DNA of 64,000 bases from Distichodus sexfasciatus (GCA_032718565.1 JAVGVS010000160.1:500501-564500), one strand, 5' to 3'. Shown: positions 11,201 through 23,252, numbered from the stretch's first letter. The notes: generated by a model not told the origin, from the letters alone. Made by a program: numbers and translations.

Positions 11201-14200
11201 AAATGTTTGCCTAATTTAAGCAGGTTGAACAGACTGTTACTGGAGTGTGTGATGAATTTAGTGACCATGCTATAAATGATCATTTTCTTAAATTTCTTTG
11301 ATTTTATTTTTTCCAGCATGGACAAAAACCAATACATGAACAAAGTGACAGTGAATCAGGAGAGAAATCTAAACAACTTGTTAAAGAACATGATTTCTGA
11401 CATTAGTACTGTAAATTTATACTAACACAAGTGACCATTTTTATCAAACTTACAGTGTGTGTAGAGGCAGTACAGACCCAAATGGATGTTCAAAGGACAG
11501 AACAAGTGATTTCTTTCATAATATGGGACCTGGTTGATGTACATAGACAAAGAATTTAATGTCATAACAGTAGGTAAGGGCGGCACGGTGGCACAGTGGT
11601 TAGCGCTGCCGCCTCACGGCAAGAAGGTCCTGGGTTCGAGCCCCGGGTCGGCCGTAGGGTCTTTCTGTGTGGAGTTTGCATGCTCTCCCCGTCTTCGTGT
11701 GGGTTTCCTCTGTGTGCTCTGGTTTCCTCCCACAATCCAAAAGCGTGCAATAGGTGAGTGTCCTAAGTGTGAATGCCCTGCAGTGTGTTGGTGGCCCGCC
11801 CAGGGTTGTTCCCCGCCTTGCACCCGTAAGTTCCCAGGATAGGCTCCGGTCCCCCCACGACCCCAATTGGGGTTAAGTGGTCTGGATAATGAATGAATGA
11901 ACAGTAGGTGTGTGACAGTAGGGTAAGTTGAGATAAGAGCATCTCCGCAAGAAAATGCCAATGTGGTTGCTCAAGTTTTGTGACTGTGACGTGAAAACTG
12001 CCGAGCAGAAAGAGCAAGTGTGATGAATCTAATGACCATGCTATAAATTATCATTTTCTTAAATGTCTTTGATTTCATTTTTTTTTTCAGAATGGACAAA
12101 AAGCAATATTTGAACAAAGTGACAGTTACACGGACGATAGTGATGTAGAATATGTAGCCAGCACAGAGAGTTCACCAGATGAATCTTTCCTTCACCCCAA
12201 TACCCAAAAACCTCAGCATTTCCCAGCCTGGCGATTCTTAAAACAGAGCACACCTAAGATTCCGAGTCCAGAGAAAAAGAACACTATTGGTGTGTTCCCT
12301 GCATCAAACACTCAAACATGTCGTGTGTATGATAAAAGAAACTACTGCCTATTTTGTTTTAAGCCTGCATCAAAAATTGCACGCCATTTGGAGACGGTCC
12401 ATCAAAATGAAGCAGAGGTTGCAATGGCTTTGCAGTTTCCCAAGAATTCCAAAGAAAGAAGAGCAAAATTAAGCAGTTTGAGAAACCGAGGTAACTTTGC
12501 ACATAATGCGGAAGTGGTTAGGAAAGGAGCTGGAAATCTGGTGCCTTGCTACAGACCGCATAAATCACGAGAAGGGAAGCACTTTATCTACTGTCTCTAC
12601 TGCAGAGGTCTTTACTCTAAGAAAACGTTGTGGAAGCATATGAAAGTGTGTCCTGACAAACCAAAAGGTAGCAGTGACGCAGAAGCTGGAAGAAAACATC
12701 CCCGTTCTCTTTGTGCCATGTCAACACCGGCAGGCTTTGGACTTAGTGATGGTTTGCGGAACGTCCTTTCCCACATGACCTACGATAATGTGTCACATGC
12801 TGTCCAGAATGACAGCTGCATCTTGCAGTTCGGACAGCACATGTTCAATCGACTTGGATCAGATGTGCAGCAGCATGACTACATCAGGCAAAAAATGCGT
12901 GAATTGGGAAGACTTTTACTAGAGGCCAAAAAGATCACCCCTTTAAGAAGAATGGAAGACTTTGTGCTTCCTGAAAATTTCTCAGACGTAGTGTCTACTG
13001 TGAAAATTGTGGCAGGGTACAATTCGCAAAGCAACACTTTCCGCAGTCCTTCGCTTGCCTTAAAGCTTGGTCGCAGTCTAAATAAAATCAGTGCTATCAT
13101 TGAGACAAATGCTCTGATTTGTGGAGATAAACATTTGGCTGACTCGGCTCGCGATTTCAGGTTGATTCATAAAGCCAGGTGGAATGCGTTAATCTGTGAT
13201 GGCGCGCTGACCACACTCGAGGTGGCCAAGTGGAACGCCCCACAAATATTAACTTTCACCCAAGATGTAAAGTGCATGCACATTCACATGGAGGAGGTCC
13301 AGAATGTTGCCGGAAGAATGCTGACTATGTGCCCCAGTTCAGAAAGCTACTCTGATCTTGCGAAGGTCGCACTGGCTCTAGCAATTACTTTTAATAGAAG
13401 AAGAGCAAAGGAAGTGTCAAGGATGGAACTCGGGGCGTTCATTTCTCGGAACAAATCAGAACTTCATAAGGATTCGGCTGTAATGCTCCCAGATCTGGAA
13501 AAGAAGATGTGCCAGATCTTCAGCCGAGTTGATATTCGTGGGAAACACGGGCAAATGCTCCCCGTTCTCTTAAAACCATCAATGGTGACTTCCTTGGAGC
13601 TTTTGGCTGAAAAGCGTGAGAAATGTAGCATCCCCAAAAACAACCCTTACATGTTTGCAAAACCAGGGAGCTTTTCGCATTACAGAGGGGAAGAGTGCGT
13701 CGAAAAATATGCTGCTGATTGTGGCGCCAAGCACCCCGAGGCGCTTACGTCAACAAAGTTCAGAAAGCATACTGCCACCATATCACAAATCATGAACCTT
13801 GATGAGAATCAGGCTGACCAGCTGGCTAACCTGTTAGGCCATGATGTACACGTCCAACGGCAGTATTACAGGCTCCCTCAAGGAACTTTGCAGCTGGCGA
13901 AAATGAGTAAATTGTTGCTGGCTATGGAGAAAGGGACTCTTTCACAATGTAAAGGGAAATCGCTGGATAACCTTGAAATTGACCCTGAAGGTTTGTATTT
14001 TCAGAAATCCACTAAATGTTTGAATTCAAAATGGAAATACTGAACTAAAATGTGATGCATCATTTGTTTTTTTGTTTTTGTTTCTTCAGAGCACGTAGAC
14101 GGATCCAGTGAAGAGAAATCCAGTTCTAGTGACGAGGATGAGCCCGCCAAATTGACTCATACACACACGTGTCATAGATCTTCGACTTTAAATCTAACAC

Positions 14201-14286
14201 CTTCGGTGTCTGCAGATCCAGCACCATCTGTTTCTACGAACACACATTTTAATAAGCAGGATAGCCCTGCACATTTGAAATCTTAG
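3887..14286 (+). CDS. KMT5A-like SET domain / zinc finger / tyrosine-recombinase fusion gene
   Basis: Ten coding exons join in phase: 3887-4001, 4303-4441, 5291-5483, 5890-5988, 6545-6649, 7179-7289, 7417-7470, 9175-9228, 12091-13990 and 14090-14286, giving about 988 residues. Residues ~15-149 are a SET domain like KMT5A (GRGVFATDAF, GDFVLEYRG, GEEINYNYG), the enzyme family that monomethylates histone H4 lysine 20. Residues ~150-290 come from short exons and form a polar linker. Exon 9 encodes two zinc fingers (C376-x2-C379...H389-x4-H394; C458-x2-C461...H473-x3-C477). A tyrosine-recombinase-like domain follows, with NRRRAKE (R726-728), FRKH (R848), LGHD (H874) and YY882-883. The tail is acidic and serine-rich. 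The layout fits a Crypton-like transposon protein or a domesticated derivative. Exon 9 alone is open for about 630 codons, so the gene is not long dead. Enzymatic activity is unproven; the SET NHS motif is altered to NDE and the recombinase HxxR histidine is Thr. Confidence 0.75.
4966..5262. repeat. Cluster of microsatellites
   Basis: The cluster holds (TG)n around 4966-4995, (CCA)n around 5048-5072, and (TG)n followed by (AG)n at 5230-5260. All lie in the intron before the third SET exon. Open frames through them are artefacts. Confidence 0.85.
7640..7880. repeat. Degenerate minisatellite of GTTGCTAGG-like units
   Basis: The stretch has irregular repeats of GGTTGCTA / GTTGCTGGG / GGTGTTGCTAGG words, a pattern common in fish genomes. 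The open frame across it has no coding character. Confidence 0.55.
7895..8140 (-). mobile_element. tRNA-derived SINE, family A, copy 2
   Basis: Reverse orientation: tail words (GTGATTATTTGTCATTGTGA) come first, and the tRNA head (CCAACTGCCCC complement) comes last. It sits in an intron of the SET-recombinase gene. Confidence 0.75.
8330..8410. mobile_element. Fragment of V-SINE-like repeat, family C
   Basis: Contains GGGGTTAAGGGTCTTGCTCA and GTGGTGGTAGTGCTG, the same core seen at 37690-37745, 42919-42960 and 53287-53320. Confidence 0.55.
9380..10918. mobile_element. Non-autonomous hAT-like element with 'AATTTAAGACC' subterminal repeats
   Basis: The left end CAGGGTTCTTGCAGG and right end CCTGCGGGAACCCTG are inverted. 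Many AAATTTAAGACC / TTTTAAGACATTTTAAG words sit beside both ends. No transposase frame is visible in 1.5 kb. The flanking DNA is AT-rich, so the 8-bp duplication cannot be judged. Confidence 0.7.
10970..11150 (-). mobile_element. tRNA-derived SINE, family A, copy 3 (truncated)
   Basis: Begins at the TTTGACCCATCCGTGAAG segment, so the 3' tail is missing. It ends in the complement of the tRNA head (CAACTGCC). Confidence 0.7.
11317..11400 (+). pseudogene. Decayed duplicate of the start of the recombinase exon, or alternative last exon
   Basis: An acceptor TTTTTTCCAG precedes 28 codons (HGQKPIHEQSDSES...) that match the start of the large exon at 12091 (NGQKAIFEQSDSYT) and end in TGA. The intron 5' of both acceptors is also duplicated (compare 11255-11316 with 12026-12090). 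Entry phase 0 is the same, so splicing here would give a SET-only protein lacking zinc fingers and recombinase. Confidence 0.55.
11576..11899 (+). mobile_element. Full-length DANA/Mermaid-like SINE, family B, copy 1
   Basis: The head GGCGGCACGGTGGCACAG, box B GGGTTCGAGCC and a tail ending in AATGAATGAATGAA are intact. A perfect 10-bp target-site duplication AACAGTAGGT lies at 11566-11575 and 11900-11909. It sits between the decayed duplicate exon (11317) and the functional exon (12091). All four overlapping open frames on both strands are shadows of this SINE. Confidence 0.9.
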
Positions 14287-14420
14287 GTCTGCTGTGCTAG
14301 GTCATACACTTGCAATGGTAATAAGAAAGGGTCATTAAAGGGCTTCATATAGGGAAAGGTTTTTAGCATCTGATAATGAAGCGCTAATGTAATAACTGTT
14401 AGATGGCAAATAACCTAGTT

Positions 14421-14426
14421 AATAAA
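14421..14426 (+). terminator. Polyadenylation signal AATAAA
   Basis: Canonical hexamer 135 bases after the stop codon of the SET-recombinase gene, on the same strand. Confidence 0.5.
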
Positions 14427-14819
14427 CTAGACAGGGCAACTTAGTACCATTTATTGATAATTATACAGCATAAGTATTCATCATTATCTGAGCCACATAA
14501 TCCCAACTGCGGTCATGGGGGAACTGTGAATACACAATTGACTTGTGTCACTGTCTGCAGATTTAACTGGCATAAAAGAAAGGTAAAGCATATATTTATT
14601 TTTGAGAGGATGTATATTTGTCCATTAGTATTTCTTATTAAGTAATAGGGAATGTTTAGGCCTCAATCACAATGTTATAGGGAACACAGATACTGGTTAT
14701 TAGAATTAATCTATACATATTAATCTCTAAAACTGATCATGAACTTGTGAGTAAAATGTTTCTGTCATTTCAGTGAGCCACTAATATTTCTTCATCAACT
14801 GCTTTCATCTTATGCAGAG

Positions 14820-15060
14820 GTGGACAGTAGCTAAGTACATTTACTTAAGTACTGTACTTAAGTAGAGTTTTTGAGTATCTGTACTTCACTTGAGTAGTAT
14901 TTTATTTGGAAACTTATGACTTCTACTTCACTACATTTTAAAGACAAATACTGTACTTTTTACTTCACTACATTTCTATCCAGGTTCTCGTTACTCGTTA
15001 CTTTCAAATCTGTGTATAAAGTGGATGTTCTTCCCCCTTTTCTAGAACGTGATTGATTGT
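14820..15060. repeat. MITE-like 'AAGTACTTAAGTA' repeat
   Basis: Dense GTACTTAAGTA / CTTCACTACATTT words, then CTCGTTACTCGTTACTTTC. A related copy lies at about 27105-27240. This is a common teleost repeat type, probably hAT-derived. Confidence 0.5.
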
Positions 15061-18000
15061 TTGGCAGGTGACAGTCTATCAGTAATCAGTAGGGTTACTT
15101 CACGCTTGTAGACTGTAACTATAAAACCAAGTTCAGACAGTTCTGCCGTTTTCTGTCTTGATTAAAACATTGCTGCTGTTGGAACGTCATGAAGCTAGAG
15201 GTGTAGAGCTGGGTTTTAAGCAGGTTAGAATGGTAATGTTATCTTCTGAGCAGGCTGCATTTACAGCTCCTCCTGATTAACATACACATATATATGTGTG
15301 AACACACTGCCAGAGCTGGGTCAGAACACTACCATGCTGTTTTGTGTTCCAATTAATTAAGAAAATAAACTAATGACTGGTTTTCTTTATCAGTTTAGGT
15401 TGTGCTTCATTCTGTAGCATTCTAACAGTTCCTCGTTCTATAGCTTCTACAAGCTAGTCAGAGGCATTAGGTATTATAAGTGTTGTGGCAATAATGCAAC
15501 AATGCGGTGAAAGATGTACTTTTAATATACATGTAACCCTAGAATCACTTTCACATACATCCATGTAAATATTACAGTACATTAAAAATAATCAGAAATA
15601 TTAAATATGATTTATTGGCAAAATCACAAGTGATTTTACATTAATATTGTTTTTCATAACATGGTTACGGTGGTAGCTTATATCTACCTTATTTAGGAAG
15701 TGGTGTCCCCATATTAAGAGACTCGTTACATGTCTACCCAAAAGTGGTTTAGGTGTGTGTGGTTTGATTTTTGGAGTCATACCAACTTCTTTCATTTAGC
15801 CTCGTGGAAATATACACTTACTGTATATATGCATGCACACATTACATAACCCTTGTGACCAAAAGTGTTCAGGCTCTCTGTCACTGCCACCGTGCTCTGC
15901 TTTGCATGCTGTTGCAGCTGTTCAGGCATCCAAATTATCTCATCCAATCCTACCTGCAAACTACGTGCAATGCTAGTGGAAGACTGTCCCATAGAACTTG
16001 ACCATGAAAAGCACAGTTTGTTAGGCCAAGTACATGGGAAGACTGAGAGACCCTGTAGCTGCACCTACGCATCTGAAGGGTCTTACAGCAAAGTAACATG
16101 GCCAGAGGCAAGTAATGTAGAGCAGACCTCTGTAGGTGAGCACTCAAATTTTAATTTTGAATTAAATGTTGAGAAAGAGAGGATTTGATCAGACCTGTGT
16201 ATACAGCATTACAGTGGTCAAGACATGCAGTTTAGCATGATTCTGAAACTACTGTCTTCAGTTTAAAGGTTTCTTAAATGTAGGAAAGAAGTGTGGCCTA
16301 CAGATGCTGCATGCAAATCTAGGCTTAAAGTCTAGTCGATGATAAGCCCCATGTTGTGTAAACTCGACTTGGTAGCTGGAGAACAGAAGCCATCTTAAAT
16401 CTAATCTCAGATTGAAGGCTGAGAGGGCAACATTTAGTTCTTCAGACTTTCCTGAGTTGAACTGCAAGTAAATATTGCAGAGAAAATGATTACTCTGTTG
16501 TGGAGGCCATCCCATGAGCCTCGAAGTGGACGGCCAAGTGTTCTCAATGCACGGTTCTTCAAAACAATGTCCAAGCTGTTGCTGCATTTGGGTGGTGTTC
16601 CCATTTATTACAAATCTTTAATCCACATAAAAAGACAGACTGACACCACTGTTTTGATTTAAAAGCAAGTGTGCTGAATAACCTGGGAGTTATAAAGTGT
16701 TGGACGTGTGCTGTTCGTAAAAAACTATACCAACAAGTGTCATGGTAAGATCCATATTCCCTCTGTCATCCATCTCACCCATTCATAGTGCAAACGTAAC
16801 CTCACGTGACCAACTCACCAGTGCAATACACCCCGCAGTGGCTAAAATAAGTAGAATGGAAAATTTACCGCATTTAAACCTAATTGATGAGATTTAATTG
16901 AGAAATGAAACTATACATCATCTGAGGAGAAGAAAGGATGAAGAGAACAAGGTCCAAGAACTGCGCCCTGAGGCACTCCACATGTCAAAAGAGCAGTAAA
17001 CGATCTGCAACACAAACTGAGACTCTGCTAGTTTAGACAGAAGGAAAACCAGTCCAAAACTGAACCACCAACTGCTCTAACCTATTCATTACGATCCGGT
17101 TAATTAAGATTCAATAAAGTCAAGCAATTCTGGCACAGTGAACTTCCCTGATCAATAGAAATTAAGGACAACTCGACAGAAAAATAAATGTACTGAAATG
17201 GATTAAAGATTTGCAGCACCTCTAGAAAGACTTCAACCTGCTGTAGAACCTTTGTAAAACTTTAGAAATTAAAGACCACTCTGTAATCATTCAGTAGAGA
17301 GGGATCAAAACAGCTGAATTACCGCATGTTAAAATGCAACTGTTCAATGCTGTTCCACAAGGAGCAATTTATAATATTCAAGCAAAACTAACTAACGGCA
17401 ACAGATCAGAATTACATGATAAGGGTTTCATTTTTCTGATCAAGGCACAAAAATCAGAAAGTGAGACTGGCAAAAAACATGTTAAAGGTAAGTGATGCAG
17501 TGTGATATCATTAATCCCACCAACAAAATAAGTAGGTCCTCACAGTCACAGTTTGAAAAAACAAACAGCATATTAGTGAGAGACTGTGAAACAATATTAT
17601 ACATTTAGGCAAATAAGACTTTCTCTAATTAGTCCCAAATAAAGTTAAAAAGAAATCAATTCTGGCACCCCTGACCACAGTGTTAAATGAAACAAGACAG
17701 TCCTTTAAACAAGAGTGATAAACCTCGTGATTGATCTTACCACAAGCACCCAGCTTTCCAAGACTGTGGGTGGACTCACTCATCCAGGGAGCTGAAGCAG
17801 TAAAAGAACACTGTCGATATTTAAAAGGAGCAATCCTGACAAACTATCGGCACAGCACACATCAAATGACCGCACTACCGAATCTACGGTATCCTCATTA
17901 CTGCCAGCATCAAATTCACCAAACATGAGCAATCACTGAGTCATTAATGAAGCCAGCACATCTAGTATGAACAGACGTACCAATTTCAGATTAAAAAAAC

Positions 18001-18773
18001 AAAACATATAAAAGATAAATCACTAACGTTTACATCACATACAGAAATGACATTAAAAATGACACAAAAAAGTACACAATATACCAGGTCCAATGCGTGC
18101 CCTCACTTTATAGATGTGCCCAGAAATATAGTAAGTGAATTAAATGGAACATTTTCCGTAACTACTCACTTACTGTTGCTTGTAGATTTTATATGAGGTG
18201 ACACATTGCAATAAATTGATTCCAAATAGAGAAATGATGAGACAAGTTAAATGTAAAAAATAATACTACAGCTACCTCTAAACCTAACCTCATACAGCAA
18301 CATCAGCAAATCTGTCATCTTTTTTAGATTTTCACACAAGATCTCACTAATCATTTTTGAGCTCTATCCTCCTCTGGGCCACGTCGGGTTGAGCTCATGC
18401 ATTTGAAGTGTGTATATGAGATTTAAAGTGTGTATGTATGATTGTGTATGTGCAAGCACACACACATTCGCACACGGAAACCCGCGCTCACACACAAGCA
18501 CACGCGTCCACACAGTCAGGCGTGCTGCAGGTTTATTTCTCACCTCCACCTGCGCCGCATCTCCTCTCTTAACGACTCCAAACCAACCGCAGAGCGCATG
18601 CGCAAACCCCGACACGACGCCGACGTGGATTAACAATCGCAGATGAATTGTGGGACTTTGAGTTTTGACCGCGTGTTTAATAAAACGTGACAGGAGTATG
18701 GAGTAGTAACACGATCGCAACACTCGGTGGCAGTGTTTTCAATGAATGCATATATGCAGGCCCTTTTTTTTTA
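15061..18773. other. Gene-poor stretch, nothing securely identified
   Basis: Short open frames at 15865-16188 (plus) and 16258-16587 (minus) have no recognisable domain, no matching splice-linked partner and no codon-like pattern that I trust. 16900-17300 has the feel of an old interspersed repeat. 18430-18730 is CpG- and CA-rich and could be a promoter for an unseen transcript. No gene call is justified. Confidence 0.4.
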
Positions 18774-19587
18774 TATGGAGAGAATTTAGTGTCAGTATTA
18801 TCGAATAAATATCACACCATTCACAAATATATTTCTTGATGCAGCAACAAATGTAACAAGATTCACAAAGATAATTTATGACTTACAAATAAATGTAACA
18901 CCACTCACAAATGCATTTCTCGTCTCAAAAAAAAAAAAAAAAAAATGTTACACGATGCACAAATGTCAGTGCAGTTACATTTATTCACAAACCAATAAAC
19001 CGATAAACACCGTATATATTTGTGAATACCCCTACATTTATTTGTGGATTTTTGAGACCTCCCTGACAGCGCTCGATGCACAAATGTGGTTTTTTTCAAA
19101 AGATAGCCTACCATATGTCTCTAAAGTTTACAGCCAGTCACATCAGCTGAAGCTGGAGAGTATGATTTAATGTTGACAACATTGCGCTACATTCGCGCAG
19201 TGTAGTGGCTTCTTGGAGGGAATTGTACGTTTGGCCAGAGAATGTTCAGGTTTGACTCAGTCAACACCACGCGAAAATTATGGAGTATTATGGAAAATTA
19301 TTAGTAATTATGGAAAACTAGGCTACCTTTTGAAAAACAGGGGTATTCAGAAATATATACGGTGGTTTGTAAATGCAGGTTTATCGGTTTGTGAATAAAT
19401 GTTACTGCGCTGACATTTGTGTATCGTGTAACTTTTTTTTTGAGTCGAGAAGTGCATTTGTGAATGGTGTTACATTTATTTGTAAGTCATAAATTATCTT
19501 TGTGTTACATTTGTTGCTGAATCAAGAAATATATTTGTGAATGGTGTGATATTTATTTGACAATACTGACACTAAATCCTCTCCATA
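18774..19587. mobile_element. Fold-back element with ~270-bp inverted arms
   Basis: The left arm (about 18774-19050) is the reverse complement of the right arm (about 19335-19587), with scattered differences. Outer ends are TATGGAGAGAATTTAGTGTC and GACACTAAATCCTCTCCATA. Arms are full of CACAAATATATTT / ACATTTATT words, and a ~280-bp centre is unique. No coding capacity. Confidence 0.75.
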
Positions 19588-19997
19588 CTTTTATGCATGT
19601 AAGACAGGGGTTTTCAACCGGTTATAATATAGGAGAATGGAGTGAATCAGGTGTAAATAAGCCAGAATCCCATTTGAACTTAGTTTTCTATGTGTTTATG
19701 GCATCAGTAAATGGCCAGTTCCAGCACAATGCATCTTTATTTAATTATGCATGTAAACATCAATCATCATATTTTCATTATAATTGCATTTTGTTTGTTA
19801 TTTATCTCTTAAGGTACTTATGAGTGGCTTGATCAATAAATACAGTGAATGTTTAAAGTCTGTACAAAACTGATCAATAGCATGCTTTGAGTTTGAATCA
19901 AGATAATTCATTTCAGGCTTCTTTTTATTTGCAACCTGAAACTGTTTTTTTAAATCTTTAATGTTTGCATTTGCTAACACGTATAGCCCCACTATTG

Positions 19998-22697
19998 TAT
20001 AATGCAACCATGAGAGGTCACAAGCCAGTGATTCCTTGTGCCGGTCCCAAGTCCGGATGAATGCAGAGGGTTGTGTCAGGAAGGGCATCTGACGTAAAAC
20101 CCAAGCCAAATCAAATATGCGAATCACAAACAGGGTTTTCATACCGGATCGGTCGGGGCTCGGGTTAACAACAACTGCCACCGGTGCTGTTGACCTACAG
20201 GGTGCCGGTGAAAATTGGACTACTGTTGGTCGACAGGAGGAGGAAGGCGTGTGTGTAGGCAGAGAGAGAAGAGGAAAGGCAAGAGTGTGGAACTGAAAGT
20301 AGGGACTTTGAATGTTGGAACTATGACAGGTTCAAGGTTCAAGGTACTTTATTGTCATCAGTCGCTTTATACAAGTACAAAGTGTGATGAGACAGCGTTT
20401 CCCCATGGCCCCGGTGCAACATATAGTAACACAGAAACATTCAACAGGACAGAATGTGCAACAAGCAACACAATAAATACAGAACGAGTGCAATAATATA
20501 GTACACAAGTGACATTTAGTGAAGAGATGGAATGTGAACAAGTATTGCTTAGTGTAAACAAGTATTGTTTAGTAATGTTTTAAGGCACCAAGAATCCAAG
20601 CAGCTTATGACAGACGGAGTGCAAGAGCATCACAATACAAAAACAATCACAATAAATAAATAGACACAAATAAATAAATAAATAAATAAATAAATTTTAA
20701 AAAGCTAGAGAACTGGTGACATGATGCAGAGAAGGAAGGTGATAAACCAGGTGTTCAGGAGGACCAGCTGGGAAAGGTAGCAAGGCTAGAGGCTTAGGAG
20801 AAGGGTTTAAGTTGTTCACCATGGTAGTAGACGGAAAAAGAGAAATGGAGTAGGAGTTATCCTGAAGAAGGAGTTTGTTAGGAACGTTCTAGAAGTGAAA
20901 AGAGTGTCAGATAGGCTGATGAGTCTGAAGCTTGAAGTTGAAGGAATAATGATCAATGTTGTTAGTGGTTATGTCCTACAGGTAGGATGTGAGCTAGAAG
21001 AGAAGCAGAATTTCTGGAGTGAGCGGATGATTTGATGCAGCGTATCCCCAGAGTTTAGAGAGGGTGAAAAGGATGAAATGGCTGGTTGTAAATACTTTCT
21101 TCCAAAAAGAGGCAGGAACATAGGGTGACTTATAAGAGTGGAGGGAGGAGCACACAGGTGGACTACATCTTATGTAGACGTTGTAATTTGAAGGAGATTA
21201 GTGACTGCAAGGTAGTAGGTGAGAGTGTGAAACAGACAGCATAGGATGGTGGTCTGTAGGATGAAGCTGATGGTGAGGAAGATAAAGAGAACAAAGGTGG
21301 AGCAGAGGACCAGGTGGTGGAAACTGAAAAAAAGAAGTGTTGCGAGGTTTTCAGGGAGGAGTTGAGACAGGCTTCTTGGTGGCCAGGAGGTGCTCCCAGA
21401 TGACTGGACAGATACAGCTAATATGATTAGGGAGACGGGTAGGAGGGTACTTGGTGTGTCATCTGGAAGGAGTAAAGTAGATATGAGACATGGTGGTGGA
21501 AACGAAAAGTCCAGGAGCATATACAGAGAAAGAAGAATAAGAAGAAGTGGACACTGAGAGGACTGGAGGAGAGTAGACAGGAGTACAGGAGATGCAGCGA
21601 TGGTGAAGGTAGAGGTGCTCAAGGCCAAACAAAGTATGTGATGATGACCTGTATGCTAGGTTGACAGTGGCGAGGAGAGAATGAGCTGTACAGGCTTGGC
21701 GAGGCAGAGAGATAGAGAGATGGAAAGGATGCAGCAGGTTAGGGGCATTAAGAATAGGGATGGAAATGCACTGACAGGTGCTACCTGTGTGATGTGGGAA
21801 GATAGAAAGAGTACTTTGAAGAGCTAATGAATGAGGAAAATGAGAGAGAATGTAGAGTAGAAGAGGTGACTGTTGTGGATCAGGAAATGGCTGAGATTAG
21901 TAAGGATGAGGTGAGGAAAGCTTTGAAGAGGATGAAGAAGGGAAAGGGTTATTTCTTGATGACATACCTGTGGAGGTATGGAAGTGTCTAGGAGAGGTGG
22001 CAGTAGAGGTTTCATGCCAAGAAAGAGTACTACAGATGCTATTTTTGCTTTAAGGATGCTGATGGAGAAGTACAGAGAAGGTCAGAGGGAGCTGTATTGT
22101 GTCTTTTGTAGACGAGAAAGCATATGACAGGGTGCTTAGAGAAGAGCTGTGGTATTGCATGAGGAGTGGGGTTCTAGAGGCAGAGAAGTATGTTAGGAGG
22201 CAGAACATGTATGAGAGCTGTGAGACAGCAGTGAGGTGTGCTGTAGGAGTGACAGAGGAGTTCAAGGTGGAGGGGACTGCATCATGATTGGGCTCTAAAG
22301 CCCTTATTGTTTGCTTTCTTTGTGATGGACAGGTTGGACAGATGATGTTGACAGGAGTTCTATGGACTATGATGTTTGCAGATGACACTGTGATCTGCAG
22401 GAGAGCAGGGCGCAGGTAGAGGAAAGGCCAGAGGAGGTGGAGAGATATGTACTGAAAAGAGAGGAATGATTAATGCAGCAAGACAGAATACATGTGTGTA
22501 AATGATAGGGCACAAGTGATTGAAAGATGTTACAGGAAGCAGAAGTAAAGAAGGTAGAGGACTTTAAGTACTTGGGGTCTACGGTCCAAAGCAAGCAGGT
22601 TGGAATGGGTGGAGAAAAGTGTCAGGTGTGATAAAAGGGTTTCAGCAAGAATGAAAGGAAAGATGTACCAGACAGCACAAAGAGAAAGAAGAAGAAG
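19998..22697 (+). mobile_element. RTE-type non-LTR retrotransposon, degenerate
   Basis: The 5' part has the conserved untranslated block (GTGCCGGTCCCAAG... GGGTGCCGGTGAAAATTGG). Remnants of endonuclease and reverse transcriptase follow in several frames: start of the endonuclease near 20290 (VELKVGTLNVGTMTG), an endonuclease fragment near 20850-21040, and RT pieces near 22100-22290 and 22560-22640. Stops and frameshifts are frequent, so it is dead. The 3' end is an AAG-repeat tail. A perfect 15-bp duplication ATAGCCCCACTATTG lies at 19983-19997 and 22698-22712. Confidence 0.85.
20331..20705. repeat. Repeat inserted inside the RTE element
   Basis: Interrupts the retrotransposon's endonuclease region. 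It starts GGTTCAAGGTTCAAGGTACT and ends in an AAATA-rich run (about 20655-20700). The words match a common teleost interspersed repeat. Confidence 0.55.
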
Positions 22698-23252
22698 ATA
22701 GCCCCACTATTGCATGCCCATTTGGGCAATGATGAGGCCTAAACAGGCTAAACATGGGGCCCTTTTGGGACAACTGGTCTAAACACAGGGTTTCACAGCG
22801 ACATTTACAAATATAAAAGCCATATAGTAATGAATATTTGGTTTGATAAAAATCAATGAACATCGCTACTATTTTCAAACCATTAAACTGTTTATAAGTC
22901 TAATTTAATTTTAAAACACACGATGTGGGCTTATGTTTCTAAATAGGTGAAGAAGGCAACAGACTCTCCCACAAACGTTATTTTCAACTTTGCTTTATAT
23001 GCTTAAAAATTTTTTTTTGAAAATGAAAACATTTACAAGTAATGAAGTTCATTATCTGGTACCAATTGTCAAACAGAACATTTCACTTTATAGAAGTTAT
23101 TAATTACAATTTTTTAGTAAAGTGAAGGGTTAAAACTCAAGGAAACTATGGCTGAGGCCTGGCTGCAGCATCATGCCTACCAAAGAGAAAAACAAAATGC
23201 ATTAAAATTCAGATTATAGCCATTTATGCTAAATAAAAATGAAGAGATGAAC

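Noticed and set aside
11562..12017. Overlapping open frames of 60-115 codons on both strands
   Set aside because: They coincide with the family B SINE and its flanks.
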